Part shown: positions 34,148 to 46,945 of the stretch, one piece after another
Layout: every line of letters starts with the position of its first letter
How positions within the stretch are numbered: position 1 is the stretch's first letter
Source: Heliocybe sulcata
Taxonomy: Eukaryota; Basidiomycota; Agaricomycetes; Gloeophyllales; Gloeophyllaceae
NCBI GenBank assembly: GCA_004369045.1
Contig: ML213516.1
Coordinates: 497,517-561,516 of the forward strand
Direction of reading: 5' to 3'
Length of the DNA stretch: 64,000 nt
Notes under the pieces: generated by a model
Told to the model about the DNA's origin: nothing
What the model saw: only the letters and a program-made list of their open reading frames with translations
Databases searched by the model: none
Translations under genes and position numbers: made by a program

Positions 34148-35898
34148 ATGCAGCAGCCCACTCTCGAGAACGTCGTTGTCAGAACTGTTCGCGACGCTAC
34201 CCACATCTTCTACGCCGTCGCCCGGAATCTCCTTCCTATCATCACCCGCCGTCTGGACGCAGACGAGCGGCGCGCCATAAAAGCCGGAAATGTCTATGTC
34301 TGGGAAGACAGAGGCGCGAACTCCGAGTCCTCCGGGCTGGGCATGGAGAGATGGTGAGCACCAAGGCAAGGCTGGTGTGTAAGTCTAACCTCTGCTCAGG
34401 ACGGACGGGATGAGCTGGGGTCCTAGCAGAGTTCGGGATGTACGTGAAATACTGCCCAGTGTGTGCATGACTGACCAGCAGCGCGCAGGAATTTCTTTAC
34501 TACACCCAAAAGGAACACGACCCCGACAACGAGTCCTCCGCAAGCTGGGTCCCTGCGCTCAGGTGAGGTTCATGCCCATCCCCAATTGTGTTCTCGCCTC
34601 AAGGTTGGCGCATCCCGCAAGTTTGCCCGCATCGTGACATTTCCCCCTTTCTTACGTCACCCATCTATTTATTCCTGCGCTAACTCGACGGCACATGATG
34701 CTAGAAGACGAGATCCCACCACTTCTGGTGCTAATTCCTCGTATTCGCATGCACTCGGAGGCTCACGCTCGTCGAGGCGTCCAGAGCATCTGATGAAACA
34801 AACCTACAGTGTGCATGTGTTCCTCCCGCAAGACCGAGCCCAGGGTACCATGCGCAAATGGCATCTTAGTAAGTACAAATCCAACTCTATCCAGCAATCT
34901 GCGATCTTCCCGATGGACTGATGATCTATGCCCTATTTCTTGGCCTGCTCTCTTCTCATCGCTGACATCGCTGTCCGCTTTGTCCACGCAATGACCCTGC
35001 CAATGATCCCCGCCACCTTTGGATATCCCTCTTCCCATTTGCTACCGCAGCCGCGTACTTCTCACAAGAGACAGTCGACTCACTGACGCCCGTGAGCGCC
35101 TTGCCGGGAATCGGCGACGTCACTGTCCCCGAAGGCTGGTTCCGGTCCGCCCGGTCGAGCAAGACCCGGCGGGGTGGAGAGCCCTTTGGCCCAGGCCCAT
35201 TCACTTTCCCTCCTAATGTGAGCCACACCGAGAGCGCCGTCCCACCGTTCAATTTCGCATCACCTACCGCTGCACCCTCGTTGTACTCTGGCTACTCCAT
35301 GTACTCCTTCCCGCCACGGCATGCGTCTGGGCTCGACCCCCTCCCATATGGCGTCCCTTCCGCTTCGACTTCCATGTCACTCACTCTAGGACGTCCACCG
35401 GATGCAGACATGTCCAGCAATAATAACGGCGGCCTTCCGTCTGCGTCCTTCGCTGTCGCATCCCAACCTGTCTACCATCATTCATACGTCCAGGTCGTAA
35501 CGACCTCTCACGACGCCGCTGCTTCGTATGCTTCCATACCTGCCGACACTTTCCATCCCCAGCTACAGCAGCCTCAGGCTCAGTATTATGAGCATGCTGT
35601 GCCTAGGCTTGATGCCCAAAGCCGCTCGGCGGCCTCCTCGCCTTCTTCTGGAGCTTCTTCGGTGTCTCCTTCCACCCCGGCCAACAATGCTTCCGACGAC
35701 TCTTTGCCGCGGAGCCTGAGGTCTGGTGATAGCCCCCTCGAGGATGTCGATCTCGTCCCGCTTGAATATCTCCAGAATAAGTCATGTCCTCCCAGAGACC
35801 CTGCGGACCAGGAGATGATGCGCAGGCTAGGCGTCTTATGCCTTAGTCTACCGGGGAAGGCAGGTGAGCTTGTCGGCTTGGAGCAGCCGCCCTTGTGA
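34148..35898 (+). CDS. WOPR-domain transcription factor (Gti1/Pac2/Wor1/Ryp1 family)
   Basis: Five exons by eye: 34148-34353, 34400-34439, about 34490-34562, about 34706-34868 and about 35052-35898. WOPRa reads TLENVVVRTVRDATHIFYA, a GNVYVWEDRG segment and GLGMERWTDGMSWGPSR, then EFLYYTQKE. WOPRb reads LMKQTYSVHVF, KWHLTAYFSQETVDSLTPVS, then an FRSARSSK basic patch. The rest is a Ser/Pro/Gln-rich tail (SAASSPSSGASSVSP). The WxDGxxWxPSR motif is the family hallmark. WOPR proteins are master switches of morphology, mating and pathogenic development in fungi and bind DNA in the nucleus. About 440 residues. A TATA box lies 95 bp upstream. Confidence 0.92.
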
Positions 35899-36907
35899 GA
35901 AGACCTTCCGGCGCCGCGGACCGCCTCTTGTGCTGGTCGCACCTTTAAGATCCCTTATCCTTATGCGACGTGCTCGACCCCTTCACCCTTCCATCTCATC
36001 ATCAATATGTAACTTTATCCGGATCAGCATTGGCTCCTTTCGGGCACGCGGACTCGCCATCCTAAAAATGACTCCAAGGGCCGCCGAGGTACTGCACCCA
36101 AGACGCCCATGTGATCGAGTTTACAACGGCATTAGCATCACGCATCTGGCTTTACCTCACACGCACCATGGCTAACGCATTATAACCCAACGCATGACAT
36201 ACCATCAGCACATCAACACTACGACTCCTGGTCCACGCTTTGATCTATTTTATTTGGTTTGCAGTCTCTCGTTCGCTGGGACAATGTACGTTTTGCTTTT
36301 AAAAATCCGGCTTGACAACTTTTATTATTGCATAGAGGAACTGGGCCCTCGCCGATGAGCTCGTTCCTTTCACCTCTTGGCAAATCGCATCTGACCCTAT
36401 TGTTTTGCTTTCGAACTTGTACAGTGTACCCTTGCTCTTTCGCTGCTACCATCTCCTTCTCATCGCTATCCTTTTACGCTCTTCACCCTCATTGCTGGAT
36501 CGTTGTAAGCTTGCTATTTGTTACTATGGATGACCGGATACTGGACTATCTATCTTCTTTTTTCTGTACACTGTACGAAGGACGAGTGCATGTATTTTTA
36601 GACCAACCATGTACTCCAATGCGCCCGAACCTTTGCTGGACTGACGCAGCTTCGTCAGGCACAAACTCCGTTAGATGGTATTCGATCTATCGACCAGGCC
36701 TTGTTAGACGTTGACCGCGAGCTTAAGGCGGAGGTAGTTCTATGAAATGAAGTCCATGGGACCTAGCAGACTGGAGTTTCGGGACATAGCTAGCGGCGTC
36801 GCTGCTAATCCTTCTTTGTCGAGGTGAGTATTCATAGTTCTTCGCTCCAGATCGCAGATGCCCCTCCGGAGAGAAGTCCTTGAAGATAGCGGGATGGCGT
36901 TCGCGAC
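35899..36907. other. 3' region of WOPR gene, no gene assigned
   Basis: Contains the 3' untranslated region and about 1 kb of low-information sequence. A frame at 36328-36714 (+) is open for 128 codons but is T-rich and unlike any family. Confidence 0.35.
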
Positions 36908-37871
36908 CTAGACCTGGACTATCGGCGGCTCGGACGAGGGTGAAGCTTGTGGGCTTCGCACGGCCGTGTAAGAGGATTGGTGAGCTCGTGCTTCGGAGAG
37001 AACACTTTGCTGGCGAAGCTCGGGCTGGAAATTGACTCTGCAGATGGGTGAGAGGCAGATAGACTCCGATATGAAAATGGAGGATTCGATGTTGTGGTTA
37101 GACTCTCGTGTGTGCGTCAAGGGGCCAGGTGCTCCCGAGCGTGCGGGACCATGCGAAGAGGACACCTACCAGAGTGGGTAGTTTCTGGAGGGCCTAGGTG
37201 CCAGGTCGACCGGAGGCATGCTTCGCTTTCTCGTGAAGCTATGACGGTATGACGGAACGCAGGCTCGGAGGAGGCGGCTCACGGAGTCTGTCTTGACGGT
37301 CGAGACAACTGGGTATTTCAGGCCCTCGGCAGGGCGGCAGATGCTTAAGGGGATCACACGCTTGTTGATCTTGTAGACTCTGACGTGCGTATGGCCGTCA
37401 TTATTGGTCGAGACGTTGGCGAGGAAGCGGTAGTTTGTTGGGAGAATCGGGTCAGGCGACAGCTTCAGACGGAGCGGCATGAGCGCTTGAGTGCCGGAAG
37501 CAGTTGGCGTGGGTTCTAAGGTATCCTTTGAGACTGGAAAGGGCTGCCTGCGGGATCGCAGGTCGAGTGCCCCGGGAATCAATCGGCCAGCACATGAAGC
37601 GTGCCAACGGGATGCAGTAAGATCGCAAGTACGGGTTCGAAAGGTAGCCGAACACCCCAAAAGCCAGGACAGGAGAGTTCTCAGCCTGAGCCAACCTGAG
37701 CCAAGGATGTAGGTGCATGGGATGCGAAGCAAACGAAGCGTGCACCCCGTCCATTACACTTGCCAAACCTTGTACGCTTCGGAATGATTGCTGTCGGGGG
37801 CCCCTAAGTGTAGCAGTCGTACCGTCCCATCTACTTTCCGCAGTACTAGAATGGTTCTCCTCAGAACTCAC
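36908..37871 (-). other. unassigned minus-strand open frames
   Basis: Two overlapping frames (37452-37871 and 37166-37732) are open. Pieces such as LPTNYRFLANVSTNNDG and VRVYKINKRVIPLSICRP look protein-like and could join through a small intron. I do not recognise the family and cannot show a complete gene. Could be a lineage-specific gene or chance. Confidence 0.25.
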
Positions 37872-38473
37872 ATCATATGAGGTTATATAGGCTTACAAGT
37901 GACCGGACTGCCTGCCCACCGCGACGTACGAATAGCCCATGGTGCCGACACCATCACCGACAAAATATTCGAAGCGCCAAGTCTAAAAGGTCAGGCTTCA
38001 CAGTGCGGAATTTGAATAGTTTGGCTTTCCTTGTCCACCAGAATCGACATCCAACACGCTGGTAGCCAATCTATTGTTCGCGTAAAGTGGATTAATTGAT
38101 AGAGTTGGTGAAGGCACTGACATACACGGACAAATATCAGCACAGAGCTTAAATGACTCATTGTGCAGATACTTACGTGTAGATGTGAATGGGCATTAAT
38201 ATAATGCTTCCAGGCGTGTTACGGAAACTGTGTATGCTCTTCTTCTTTTACTGCTCGCTTTGACGTTGCACGGGAATGCCCACGTGCATGCCACGCGATG
38301 GCTGTGCTTCTTCTCCCCTGGCAGCGCCACATGAAGAGGAGTTCAAGTCGACCCGCCCTACTCTACGCCTGGGTATTACGATTTCTGTCTGTCGAAGCAT
38401 CGCATAACATAGTCAAGAACGATCAGAGGTATATATCTGCCATAAACTGCGACTGGGCGACTGGGCTGCTGCT

Positions 38474-38481
38474 TGACGTCA
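38474..38481. promoter_or_regulatory. CRE-type palindrome TGACGTCA (distal)
   Basis: A perfect ATF/CREB octamer about 275 bp upstream of the small 74-residue gene. Confidence 0.5.
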
Positions 38482-38657
38482 CCAGCCGCAATCAACATCT
38501 ACATGGCCCAGAAGATAACGAGCTTCGAGTAACCTGACTACCGAACGGCCTACGACCAGCTCCCAGTCGCTCCTAACATCCGTCATACGAACCTGCCAAG
38601 CCAGACGGCGCCCTGGATGACGCCCCACCATCGTTGCCTCTTCATTACCGACGGGCA

Positions 38658-38665
38658 TGACGTCA
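38658..38665. promoter_or_regulatory. CRE-type palindrome TGACGTCA (proximal)
   Basis: A second perfect ATF/CREB octamer, about 92 bp upstream of the start codon at 38757 and 13 bp upstream of a TATA-like motif. The spacing is typical of a functional fungal promoter. Confidence 0.6.
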
Positions 38666-38678
38666 TGGAACAGACGCC

Positions 38679-38686
38679 TATATCAA
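38679..38686 (+). promoter_or_regulatory. TATA-like box of the 74-residue protein gene
   Basis: TATATCAA lies 70 bp upstream of the ATG and just downstream of the proximal CRE. Confidence 0.5.
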
Positions 38687-38756
38687 GGCGGGCGCGGTGT
38701 GCTCTTCAGACCTCACAAACACCCATCTACACACACCCATCTACACTACAACAATC

Positions 38757-39097
38757 ATGGACACCACCTCGAACATGCAAGGCCAGCAGAACCCTGCTGC
38801 TACTACTCAGTCTACCACCGGCAACGGTGACATGCTCGACAAGGGCGTTGACTACGCCGAGAAGAGGGCTGGGCACGAGCAGGTCGGTACAGCTGAGCTC
38901 GGGTGGATGGACTGGATAAACTGACAATTTGTCTTGTATTCAGAGCCACTCTACGACTGAGAAGATCAGTGACGGTCTCCGCAAGGGCTTCACGAAGATG
39001 ACCGGTCAGTACCAGAGTTTATGTAGCGTTGATGGGCATGGCTGATGTATGTCGATCAGGCAAGGACGTCCCGATCCAGGACAAGCAGTACCAGTAG
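38757..39097 (+). CDS. small hydrophilic protein, 74 residues, function unknown
   Basis: Three exons encode 74 residues: MDTTSNMQGQQNPAATTQ..., then DMLDKGVDYAEKRAGHEQ, intron, SHSTTEKISDGLRKGFTKMTG, intron, KDVPIQDKQYQ and stop. There is no signal peptide or membrane helix. The C-terminal 50 residues form amphipathic helices with a TEKISDGLR core and end in a KDVPIQDKQ motif that I recall from unnamed fungal proteins. The gene has a strong-looking promoter with two TGACGTCA sites and a TATA box. This suggests stress or nutrient induction, like small stress-response proteins of the CsbD or heat-shock type, though I cannot prove a family. Confidence 0.8.
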
Positions 39098-39319
39098 ACG
39101 GTTGACGGACACCAACGAATGATTACTGTACGATGGCAGGATGTATCAATAATACTGTAATATCATCAGACTAAAGCGAAATTTCCCTATTGCGATTTAC
39201 TCACCGATGCTCAATCTACAACAGTGACGAATCTTGCCTCGAATGAACCAGTGATATGAAGTCCGCAAAGATTATACGACATGCTAAGTTACATGAAGGC
39301 AACGCCGGGACGCCTATCT

Positions 39320-41016
39320 CTACTTCACCTCTTCCCTGAGTGCCTCCTCTTCTCCAGTTGTTCTCCTTGACAAATCATCAAGGGACCACTCCCTTCTGGT
39401 CGACTCTGACGACCTCGCAAACCCGAAACTCGTACCGCCGGAAGTCGATACGTCTCGGTCCTCGAAGTCTTGAACGACAGTGAGGCCCCATCGTCGCCAC
39501 GATTTCTTCTCTTTGATTGAATTCATCTGGGTGCTGAACCGATCCGTGGATATGGATTCAGGGACTCTGGGATGCAGTGCGGCGGAATGGAGATCCAGAA
39601 GGAACCGGGAAGTGAGGATTGAGGAGAGGAGGAGGGTGTAGTTATTCAGTGCCTGGCTGTAGACGCCCTAAAGGAGAGTGAGCCTGCACCGAAGGAGCTA
39701 AAACGGTGGACCACGGACCTGAGGTTCCTACGATAGAGCTCATGTCAGTGATGACGGGCGAACACAGATAGGACGACTGACTTACACTGTATAGGATGAT
39801 GGATCCCACTTGAATCCCTGTCATGACACTGGACGAAGAAGTTAACGTTTACCAGCGAGAACGGAGCCGCGGCAGCGCACTTAAAATACATGGCACCTGT
39901 CGATAGATGTAGGGTCAGTTGGGCAGCGCAAGAGAGGCAGGGAAAGGGCACACACCAGATCGCATGACAAGACCTGCCATGCTTTGGCTAGAGAGGCGTT
40001 GAAGCCCACCGGCCTGCCGTATGACTCGGTAAAGCCTGCACGAAATTATGGCGGTCGCAAGGACGTCGAATACGACTAGCGAGACGAAGGTAAGAAGAGT
40101 CGCTGCCATACCCGTTTGCTATCAGCCCGTCTGTGGGTGCTTGCTATCTGCATTTGACGTACCGCTGGAAACAAGGTTAGGTTGAGGAAGGGAAGAAGAA
40201 TTCAATTATACTGTTTGATTGATCCGACTTACATTGGATATACTGACTGAGTACATGACGTATCCGCTACTTGGAGCTGAGCGGGTGTTGAGATAGGAAC
40301 GTAGCGAAAGGATTCCATGTAGTTATGGGACTCACAATGTCGAATACGAGCACCGCGATGCCAGCTAGGGTCAGAAGAAAGACTAGGAAGTAGCCTTTCG
40401 CCATCGTAACGGCGTAGACCCGGAGCACAAATGAAGCTGGCGAAGTTAACACAAGCTTGGTCGATATGACGGGAATAGTGACGACTCACCGATAATAGCG
40501 ACCCGCGTCAGAATAAGAGCGATAGCCCAAGTTGATTGGTAGATAGCTTTACAACTATGAGGAATTGAGCTCGGTGACAGACTGGTATGGACCAGATGCC
40601 GGATATACGCACTGTCTGTGGTTAGCGCACATGACCAAGAACGATCAACGCTGAGCTCACCTGTGGTACCGTGGGGGTATAGAGTGCTTCAAATATCGTG
40701 AACGGGACCAATGGATAACGAGACATATAATACAGCATGCTGTATGTGCGAAACTTCGTGTCCCATACCAGCTGCTTTTCTCGGCCAAGATTCAAGACGA
40801 TATCATAAGTCATAAGAGCTGGACATGTTATAAGCCATGCGGGTACTCGAATCGGAAGATACGCGGCACACCCAGTCTTGAGAGATTAGCATATTTGTTG
40901 ACCTCACTGGGTGATCGGCGTTAGTTGGAGGTGTATTCCAAATGGAGGTTGCCAGCTGCTCACGCCTTTCTTGCTTCGTGGATGGCCTGCAGCACAGCGG
41001 CGGAGTCGCTAGACAT
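39320..41016 (-). CDS. multipass membrane protein with DUF6533-like N-terminus (copy 1)
   Basis: Start MSSDSAAVLQAIHEARKA at 41016; the first two introns lead to EVNKYANLSRLALMTYDIV, then NLGREKQLVWDTKFR and YYMSRYPLVPF, the DUF6533 pattern. Further exons give hydrophobic helices (AIYQSTWAIALILTRVAI, RVYAVTMAKGYFLVF, LTLAGIAVLVF, LTFVSLVVFDVLATAI with a YRVIRQAGG loop). The hydrophilic C-terminal tail contains SIKEKKSWRR and ends REEVK. Seven transmembrane helices are likely. Such proteins are greatly expanded in Agaricomycetes; no function or ligand is established. The plan resembles a receptor, which is inference only. About 370 residues. It is transcribed away from LYS2. Confidence 0.75.
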
Positions 41017-42402
41017 TTGGTGGAATGGACATGAAGGGCGTAGGAGTGGAGAGGACGCAAGACGAGCGTCTCGGGCGTCCCTGCCGTGCCTTGGCTCTCG
41101 TAGATATACCGGAGATCCAAGTAAAAGCTTGGTGGAAACACGCAATCTTAAATAAAACCAATAGAACCCCACAAGGGTCTCAGGGATGCATGGACGGCGG
41201 AGAGAAGTCTGATGTCCAAATTTGGCATGCTCCGGGTCAATAGAGGTCAACGTTTCAACATCTGAGATGCTTGATCAGTGTGTACCATTTCGACGGCTTC
41301 AACTGCGCGGCTCTGTGATGTCCGCAGTTGTCAGAGACCTGTCCTAACTTCAGACAAATCCCCATATACAATCCTCGGGTCTGGGGGGCGGTCTGAAGAC
41401 AGAGACCTGAGCTCAGTTAATGACGGCCGCAAGGTATTAATACTTGAAGATTGATGGTGCGCCACAACGCAGTCCGTGGTGAGAGGCTCGTAAACCCATG
41501 TGGAATGGGTTCTCGCTGTCTCCATGCGGATAGGCTGGGAGATGACTTCGTATCGAGAAAACTCCAACGGTCGGAATAGAGTTCAGAACTGACTGCTTTA
41601 CCTACACTGAAGTAGGAAGACGACGGAAGATGGATCATGGGACGTTTTCAGTCAATTCAACGCCAGGCATACTAGTACCCAGCATTGAGATAGTGAGATT
41701 GGCCGCCGCTGCGAGTGGGAATCTGTACGACACGTCCTCTGGGGATTGGTGGTGGAAGAGCCAACCGAAATAATTAGGTCCGCTCATCGCGCGAACAACG
41801 GGTCTAACCCGGTGCTTTATAGGATTGGGCAGGGACGGTCTCGATACCATTGGCTGCATAGCATGCGAGTGTGAGGGCGAGCTCCTTCTTCTGGCTACGC
41901 TGATAGTTGGAAGTCGAATGCTCTCGCGCCACAATTCCAGGCCTTCAATCGAAGTCAGCTTGCGCGCAGTGCACGTATGCCTTAGGAGATGTATGCCTTA
42001 TCTCCTTTTCCGTGCATATATGTAGCTGATCGTGCTATTCCTCCCGCATATGCACATGAAGACATCATCGAGAAACAATAATATTTATTCTATGCAAAGT
42101 TCGCTATTGAGGCGTCCGAGCGTCCGATTGAGGCTGGAATACCTTTGCATTCTCACTCTACTAGAACACTAGTGGACTGCCGTGTATCTATCTCGAGAGG
42201 CCACGCGCCTCATCGGAGGAGATCTTCCAGCAATTTTCGAGCAGCAAAGACGGAGGTAAGAACGAAAAACAAACATACCAAATTGGGAACTCGCGTGCCC
42301 AGATGTCGAACGGATCAGCCAACCGAGTCATGATCAATCTGCAATCGCGGCGAACTTGATCTTACTCTTCGAACGGGTCTGATCGCTCAGCACTGCACAA
42401 AA
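41017..42402. other. divergent intergenic region left of LYS2
   Basis: About 1.4 kb between the start codons of the membrane protein gene and LYS2. Minus-strand frames at 41331-41934 are open but unlike any family. A short perfect hairpin (GGAGATGTATGCCTTATCTCC) lies near 41986. No TATA box is clear near LYS2. Confidence 0.35.
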
Positions 42403-45400
42403 ATGTCGGAGAAACGTCTGCAACGCGTCGTCGCAAGACTGCAAAATTTACCGTCCATTTCGTTACCCACGGATTACCCGAGGCCATCTGGCCCACAAAA
42501 AGTTGTGGAGGCTGCTCATGTGGCTGAGCTCTCCGACTCAACATCCCGCAGCTTGCTGAAGCTCGCTTTGTATAGCGAGAATGACGATGGGGAAGAGGAG
42601 GAGGAGAGCAGCGCCCAGAGACCTTCGCCTTTCCATCTCCTCCTGGCAACCTTCAGTGTCCTATTGCACCGGTATACTGGCGACACAGATCTCGTCATTG
42701 GATCCTCGTCTGCATCCTCTAGTGAGCCTCTAGTACTAAGACTATCAGTCGACCCGACCGATCCATTTTGGGCTGTCGTACAAAAGGTCCAGCAGGTCGA
42801 AAAGGAGGCCGAAGCGGACGTCTTGCCTTACGAGACGATCCTGCAGGCCCTGGGTAGAGATAAAGAGGACCATGTTGAAGGCTCACGCCCTCTTTTCAGA
42901 GTACGGTTCTTCGACGAAACGGACGAGCCGAAGGAAAATTTTATCAGATCGACTAGCTTGACCTCTGATCTCACTGTATTCGTAACTCGACCTCCGACAT
43001 CCAGCCACGCATCTATTGCACCCCGTATCTCCCTCCGGATCCTGTACAACTCTCTTCTGTTTACGTCCTCGAGAATCTCGTTCATTGTCGACCAACTGTC
43101 GACCCTACTTCGCAAAGTCGCCTCAAATCCGCTGTCACCCGTAGGGTGCGTGAGTCTACTAACCTCAGCTCAACGCGAAAAACTGCCCGACCCGACCGCT
43201 GATCTCCACTGGTGCGACTTCAAAGGCGCCATCACAGACGTCTTCTCCCGCAATGCGGTCCAGTGGCCGGACAGAGCGTGCGTCATTCAGAGCTACCCTT
43301 CAGCGACTTTGCACGCGCCACAAGAAAAGCGCGTATACACGTATGGCGCAATACGCCGAGCTTCGAACATTCTGGCGCACCATCTGCTTCAGTCTGGGAT
43401 CCAACGGGAAGAGGTCGTGATGGTTTACGCGTATCGGAGCGTCGAGCTTGTGGTCGCCGTGATGGCTGTCCTGAAAGCTGGCGCAACGTTCTCGGTCATC
43501 GGTATGTCAGGGTTGTACCTCTATGCACCTGTCCGCAGCCCCTACAAATGTTGACCGTCAGATCCTGCATATCCACCGTCGAGGCAGACCATATACTTGA
43601 AGGTTGCCCAACCCCGTGGCTTGGTGGTCCTCAAGGGTGCCGGCAAAATCAGTCCCACCGTTCGGGAATTTTTGTCAAATGAATTGCAAATCCGCGTGGA
43701 AGTCCCAGCCCTCGATTTACTACCTGACGGCGATATATCGGGCGGGCTGGTTGAGATGGACGGCAGCGAACAGGACGCCCTCGCGCAGCATGCCCACCTT
43801 GGAGACACCGATCCCGGCATCGTATTGGGTCCGGACAGCGTTGGCACACTGTCGTTTACCAGTGGTAGCACCGGCATTCCCAAGGGCGTCAAAGGCAGGC
43901 ATTACAGCCTGACGCACTTTTTCCCGTGGATGGGCGAGCGCTTCGGGATTGGGGAGCATTCCAAATTCACGATGCTGAGCGGTATCGCTCATGATCCAAT
44001 TCAGCGAGACAGTAAGTACTCACTCTATCTCACCCAAAATACGGATGTGCTGACAGAATCTAGTGTTCACTCCCCTGTTCTTTGGTGCGCAGCTGCATGT
44101 GCCCACAGCAGATGACATTGGCACGCCAGGCCGGCTTGCGGAGTGGATGGCGGACAGCGAGGCCACTGTCACGCATCTGACCCCTGCCATGGGGCAGCTT
44201 CTGTCCGCTCAGGCTACCCGTCAAATCCCGTCCTTGCGCAGCGCCTTCTTCGTCGGCGATGTCTTGACAAAGCGCGACTGCTCCCGTCTGCAGGCTCTGG
44301 CAAAGAATGTCTGCATCATCAATATGTACGGCACTACAGAGACGCAGCGCGCCGTCTCGTACTTTGCTATCCCGAGCGTCACGGAGGACCCTACGTTCCT
44401 CGCTGCACAAAAGGATATCATGCCCGCTGGCGAGGGTATGGTTGATGTGCAGCTGCTTGTCATTAATCGCAATGACAGGAACGTGCCTTGTGCCATCGGC
44501 GAAGTAGGCGAAATATACGTTCGGTCAGGTGGGTTGGCCGAGGGCTACTCAGATCCTGAAGCGACCGCGGAGAAGTTTGTGACGAACTGGTTCTCTGAGG
44601 CGAAGGTGTCTTGGCAGGACACCATTGCACATCCCCCTAGCGGCTCACCAGGGCCTGAAGCCGCCTACTGGAAAGGCATTCGCGACCGCATGTACCGCTC
44701 GGGGGACCTTGGCCGGTATCTGCCCACTGGAACAGTAGAGTGCACCGGGCGTGCAGATGACCAGGTCAAGATCCGTGGCTTCAGGATCGAGCTTGGCGAG
44801 ATTGACACGCACCTCAGCCAGCACCCGCTGGTCAGGGAGAACGTCACCCTCGTCAGAAGAGACAAGGACGAGGAGAAGATCCTTGTCAGCTACTTTGTGC
44901 CGTTGAATGTTTCCGCTCTGGATGAATTTGAGAGCGATATCCCCGAGGCTGAGGATGACAAGGGTCTGGTGAGAGGCATGCGGCGGTACAGACGGCTCAT
45001 CAAGGATATTAGGGAGCACCTCAAGAAGAAGCTGCCGAGCTACAGTGTACCAAGCCGTAAGCTGCAATTGTTCGGGGCAAGACTGTAATCTCACCTCGTG
45101 CATTTCAGTGTTCGTTCCCCTACAGCGTATGCCGCTGAATCCGAATGGCAAGATCGACAAGCCAGCGCTGCCCTTCCCGGATACTGCGCAGGCTGCGTCT
45201 GCCGAGCGGCCCCGGGATGAAAGTCAGAAAGCTAGCGCGACGGAGGAGGCGATACGGACAATCTGGGCTCAGATCCTACCCAACCCACCATCACCAGTTC
45301 CCCTTGACGAAAGCTTCTTCGACCTGGGCGGGCACTCCATCCTGGCTACACGCCTCATCTTCGAAATACGCAAGGCGTTTGCGATCGAGGCTCCTCTAGG

Positions 45401-46945
45401 GCTGGTGTTCGACAAGCCGACCGTCGCCGAGCTCGCCTCTGAGGTGGACACGCTCCGGAACGCGGATCTTGGCCTTGCCGGCAAAGCTGAGGACACTCGA
45501 GCGCCGAAGATGGCGCCCAAGGCAGCGATCGTGTACGGTGAGGATTATGAGAAATTGAAAGAACAGCTACGGCCATCGTATGCTTCGGTGCCTTCGGACT
45601 TTGGCGCTCGTCCGCTGACTGTCTTCTTGACTGGCGCAACTGGATTTCTGGGCGCGTTCGTGCTCCGCGATCTGTTGCAGCGAAGTGAGAGGGTGAACAA
45701 AGTCATCTGTCTCGTTCGGGCGTCGTCTGCGGAGAAGGCCTTTGAGCGTTTGCGGGTGTCGCTCAGGGATCGCGGGGTGTGGGACGAAAATTGGCTCGAG
45801 TCTGGAAGACTGGAGGTTGTCACGGGGGATCTTGGCCTTGACCGCTTTGGCCTGGACGAGTCGGTCTGGAGTAGGATAGCAGGTGAAGCAGATGTCATCT
45901 TGCACAACGGTGCACTGGTGAGCGTACCCTGTATCCTGTACAAGGCCGCGTACTGAGGTATGAATTCAACAGGTACACTGGGTCTATCCTTACGACAAGC
46001 TGCGGTCAGCCAACGTTATATCGACCTTGACTGGAATGGAACTGGCTGCTGCGCAGAAGCCGAAGGCATTCGCGTTCGTGTCGTCGACTTCCGCCATAGA
46101 TACCGATCACTATGTCCGCCTCTCAGACTCGCTATCTGGGCGCCCGGAAGCTGGTGTTCCAGAGGATGATGATCTTGAGGGTGCAAGAGCAACGTTGAAG
46201 ACAGGGTACGGCCAGAGCAAATGGGTGTCCGAGAAGTTGTTGTTTGAGGCCGGTCGGCGTGGGCTTACTTGCAGAATTGTCCGTCCAGGATACGTCGTCG
46301 GAGATTCGAACAGTGCAGGTGAGGATGTCCGCGGACCAAGAACTTGGGGTATCTTTATGATGACTTTTCTCAGTTACAAACACCGATGATTTCATCTGGC
46401 GAATGGTCAAAGGATGCGTGCAACTGGGACTGATACCAGACATCAATAACACTCTCAACATGGTCCCGGTCGACAGGGTGGCAGCTTGTACGGCCCTTGC
46501 GGCGGTTAGCGAGTGGGACGGTCCTCTATCCGTGTTCCACGTTACCGCCCGTCCACTCCCTACATTCAACCAGATCTTGACATCTCTTTCTTCCTACGGC
46601 TACTCCGTACAACAGTGCGAATATCTTGTATGGCGGAGGCGACTGGAACAGCACGTCATGGAGGTCCAAGACAATGCGTTGTTCCCCTTGCTGCACTTTG
46701 TTCTGGACGACCTGCCCACGAGTACAAAGGCGCCAGAGTTGAAGGACTCGAATACGAGAGCTTTGCTTACCCGCAATGGGCAAGCGTCGAGTATGACGGT
46801 CTCGGAGGAGCTAATGGGAAAGTACTTGGCGTGGCTGGTGGGTGCCGAGTTCTTACCTCCGCCTACTGCGTCGGGCGCTCAGAAGACGCTACCGGCGTTG
46901 GCGAATGGTTCCGCGACCAGGGCCATCGGTCGAACGGGAGTGTAG
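42403..46945 (+). CDS. LYS2: alpha-aminoadipate reductase (large subunit), lysine biosynthesis
   Basis: Six exons; start [13 protein letters not shown]. An N-terminal condensation-like region ([19 protein letters not shown]) is followed by the adenylation domain, with [18 protein letters not shown] near 43855-43910, [31 protein letters not shown] and [13 protein letters not shown]. The carrier domain has [14 protein letters not shown] near 45330 (phosphopantetheine Ser). The reductase has [18 protein letters not shown] and, two exons later, YGQSKWVSE with RPGYVVGD. It activates alpha-aminoadipate as an adenylate, loads it on the carrier and reduces it with NADPH to the semialdehyde in the fungal lysine pathway. 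It needs a phosphopantetheinyl transferase (Lys5-type). About 1,420 residues, the usual length. Its final domain belongs to the same family as the terminal reductase of the polyketide synthase. Confidence 0.96.
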
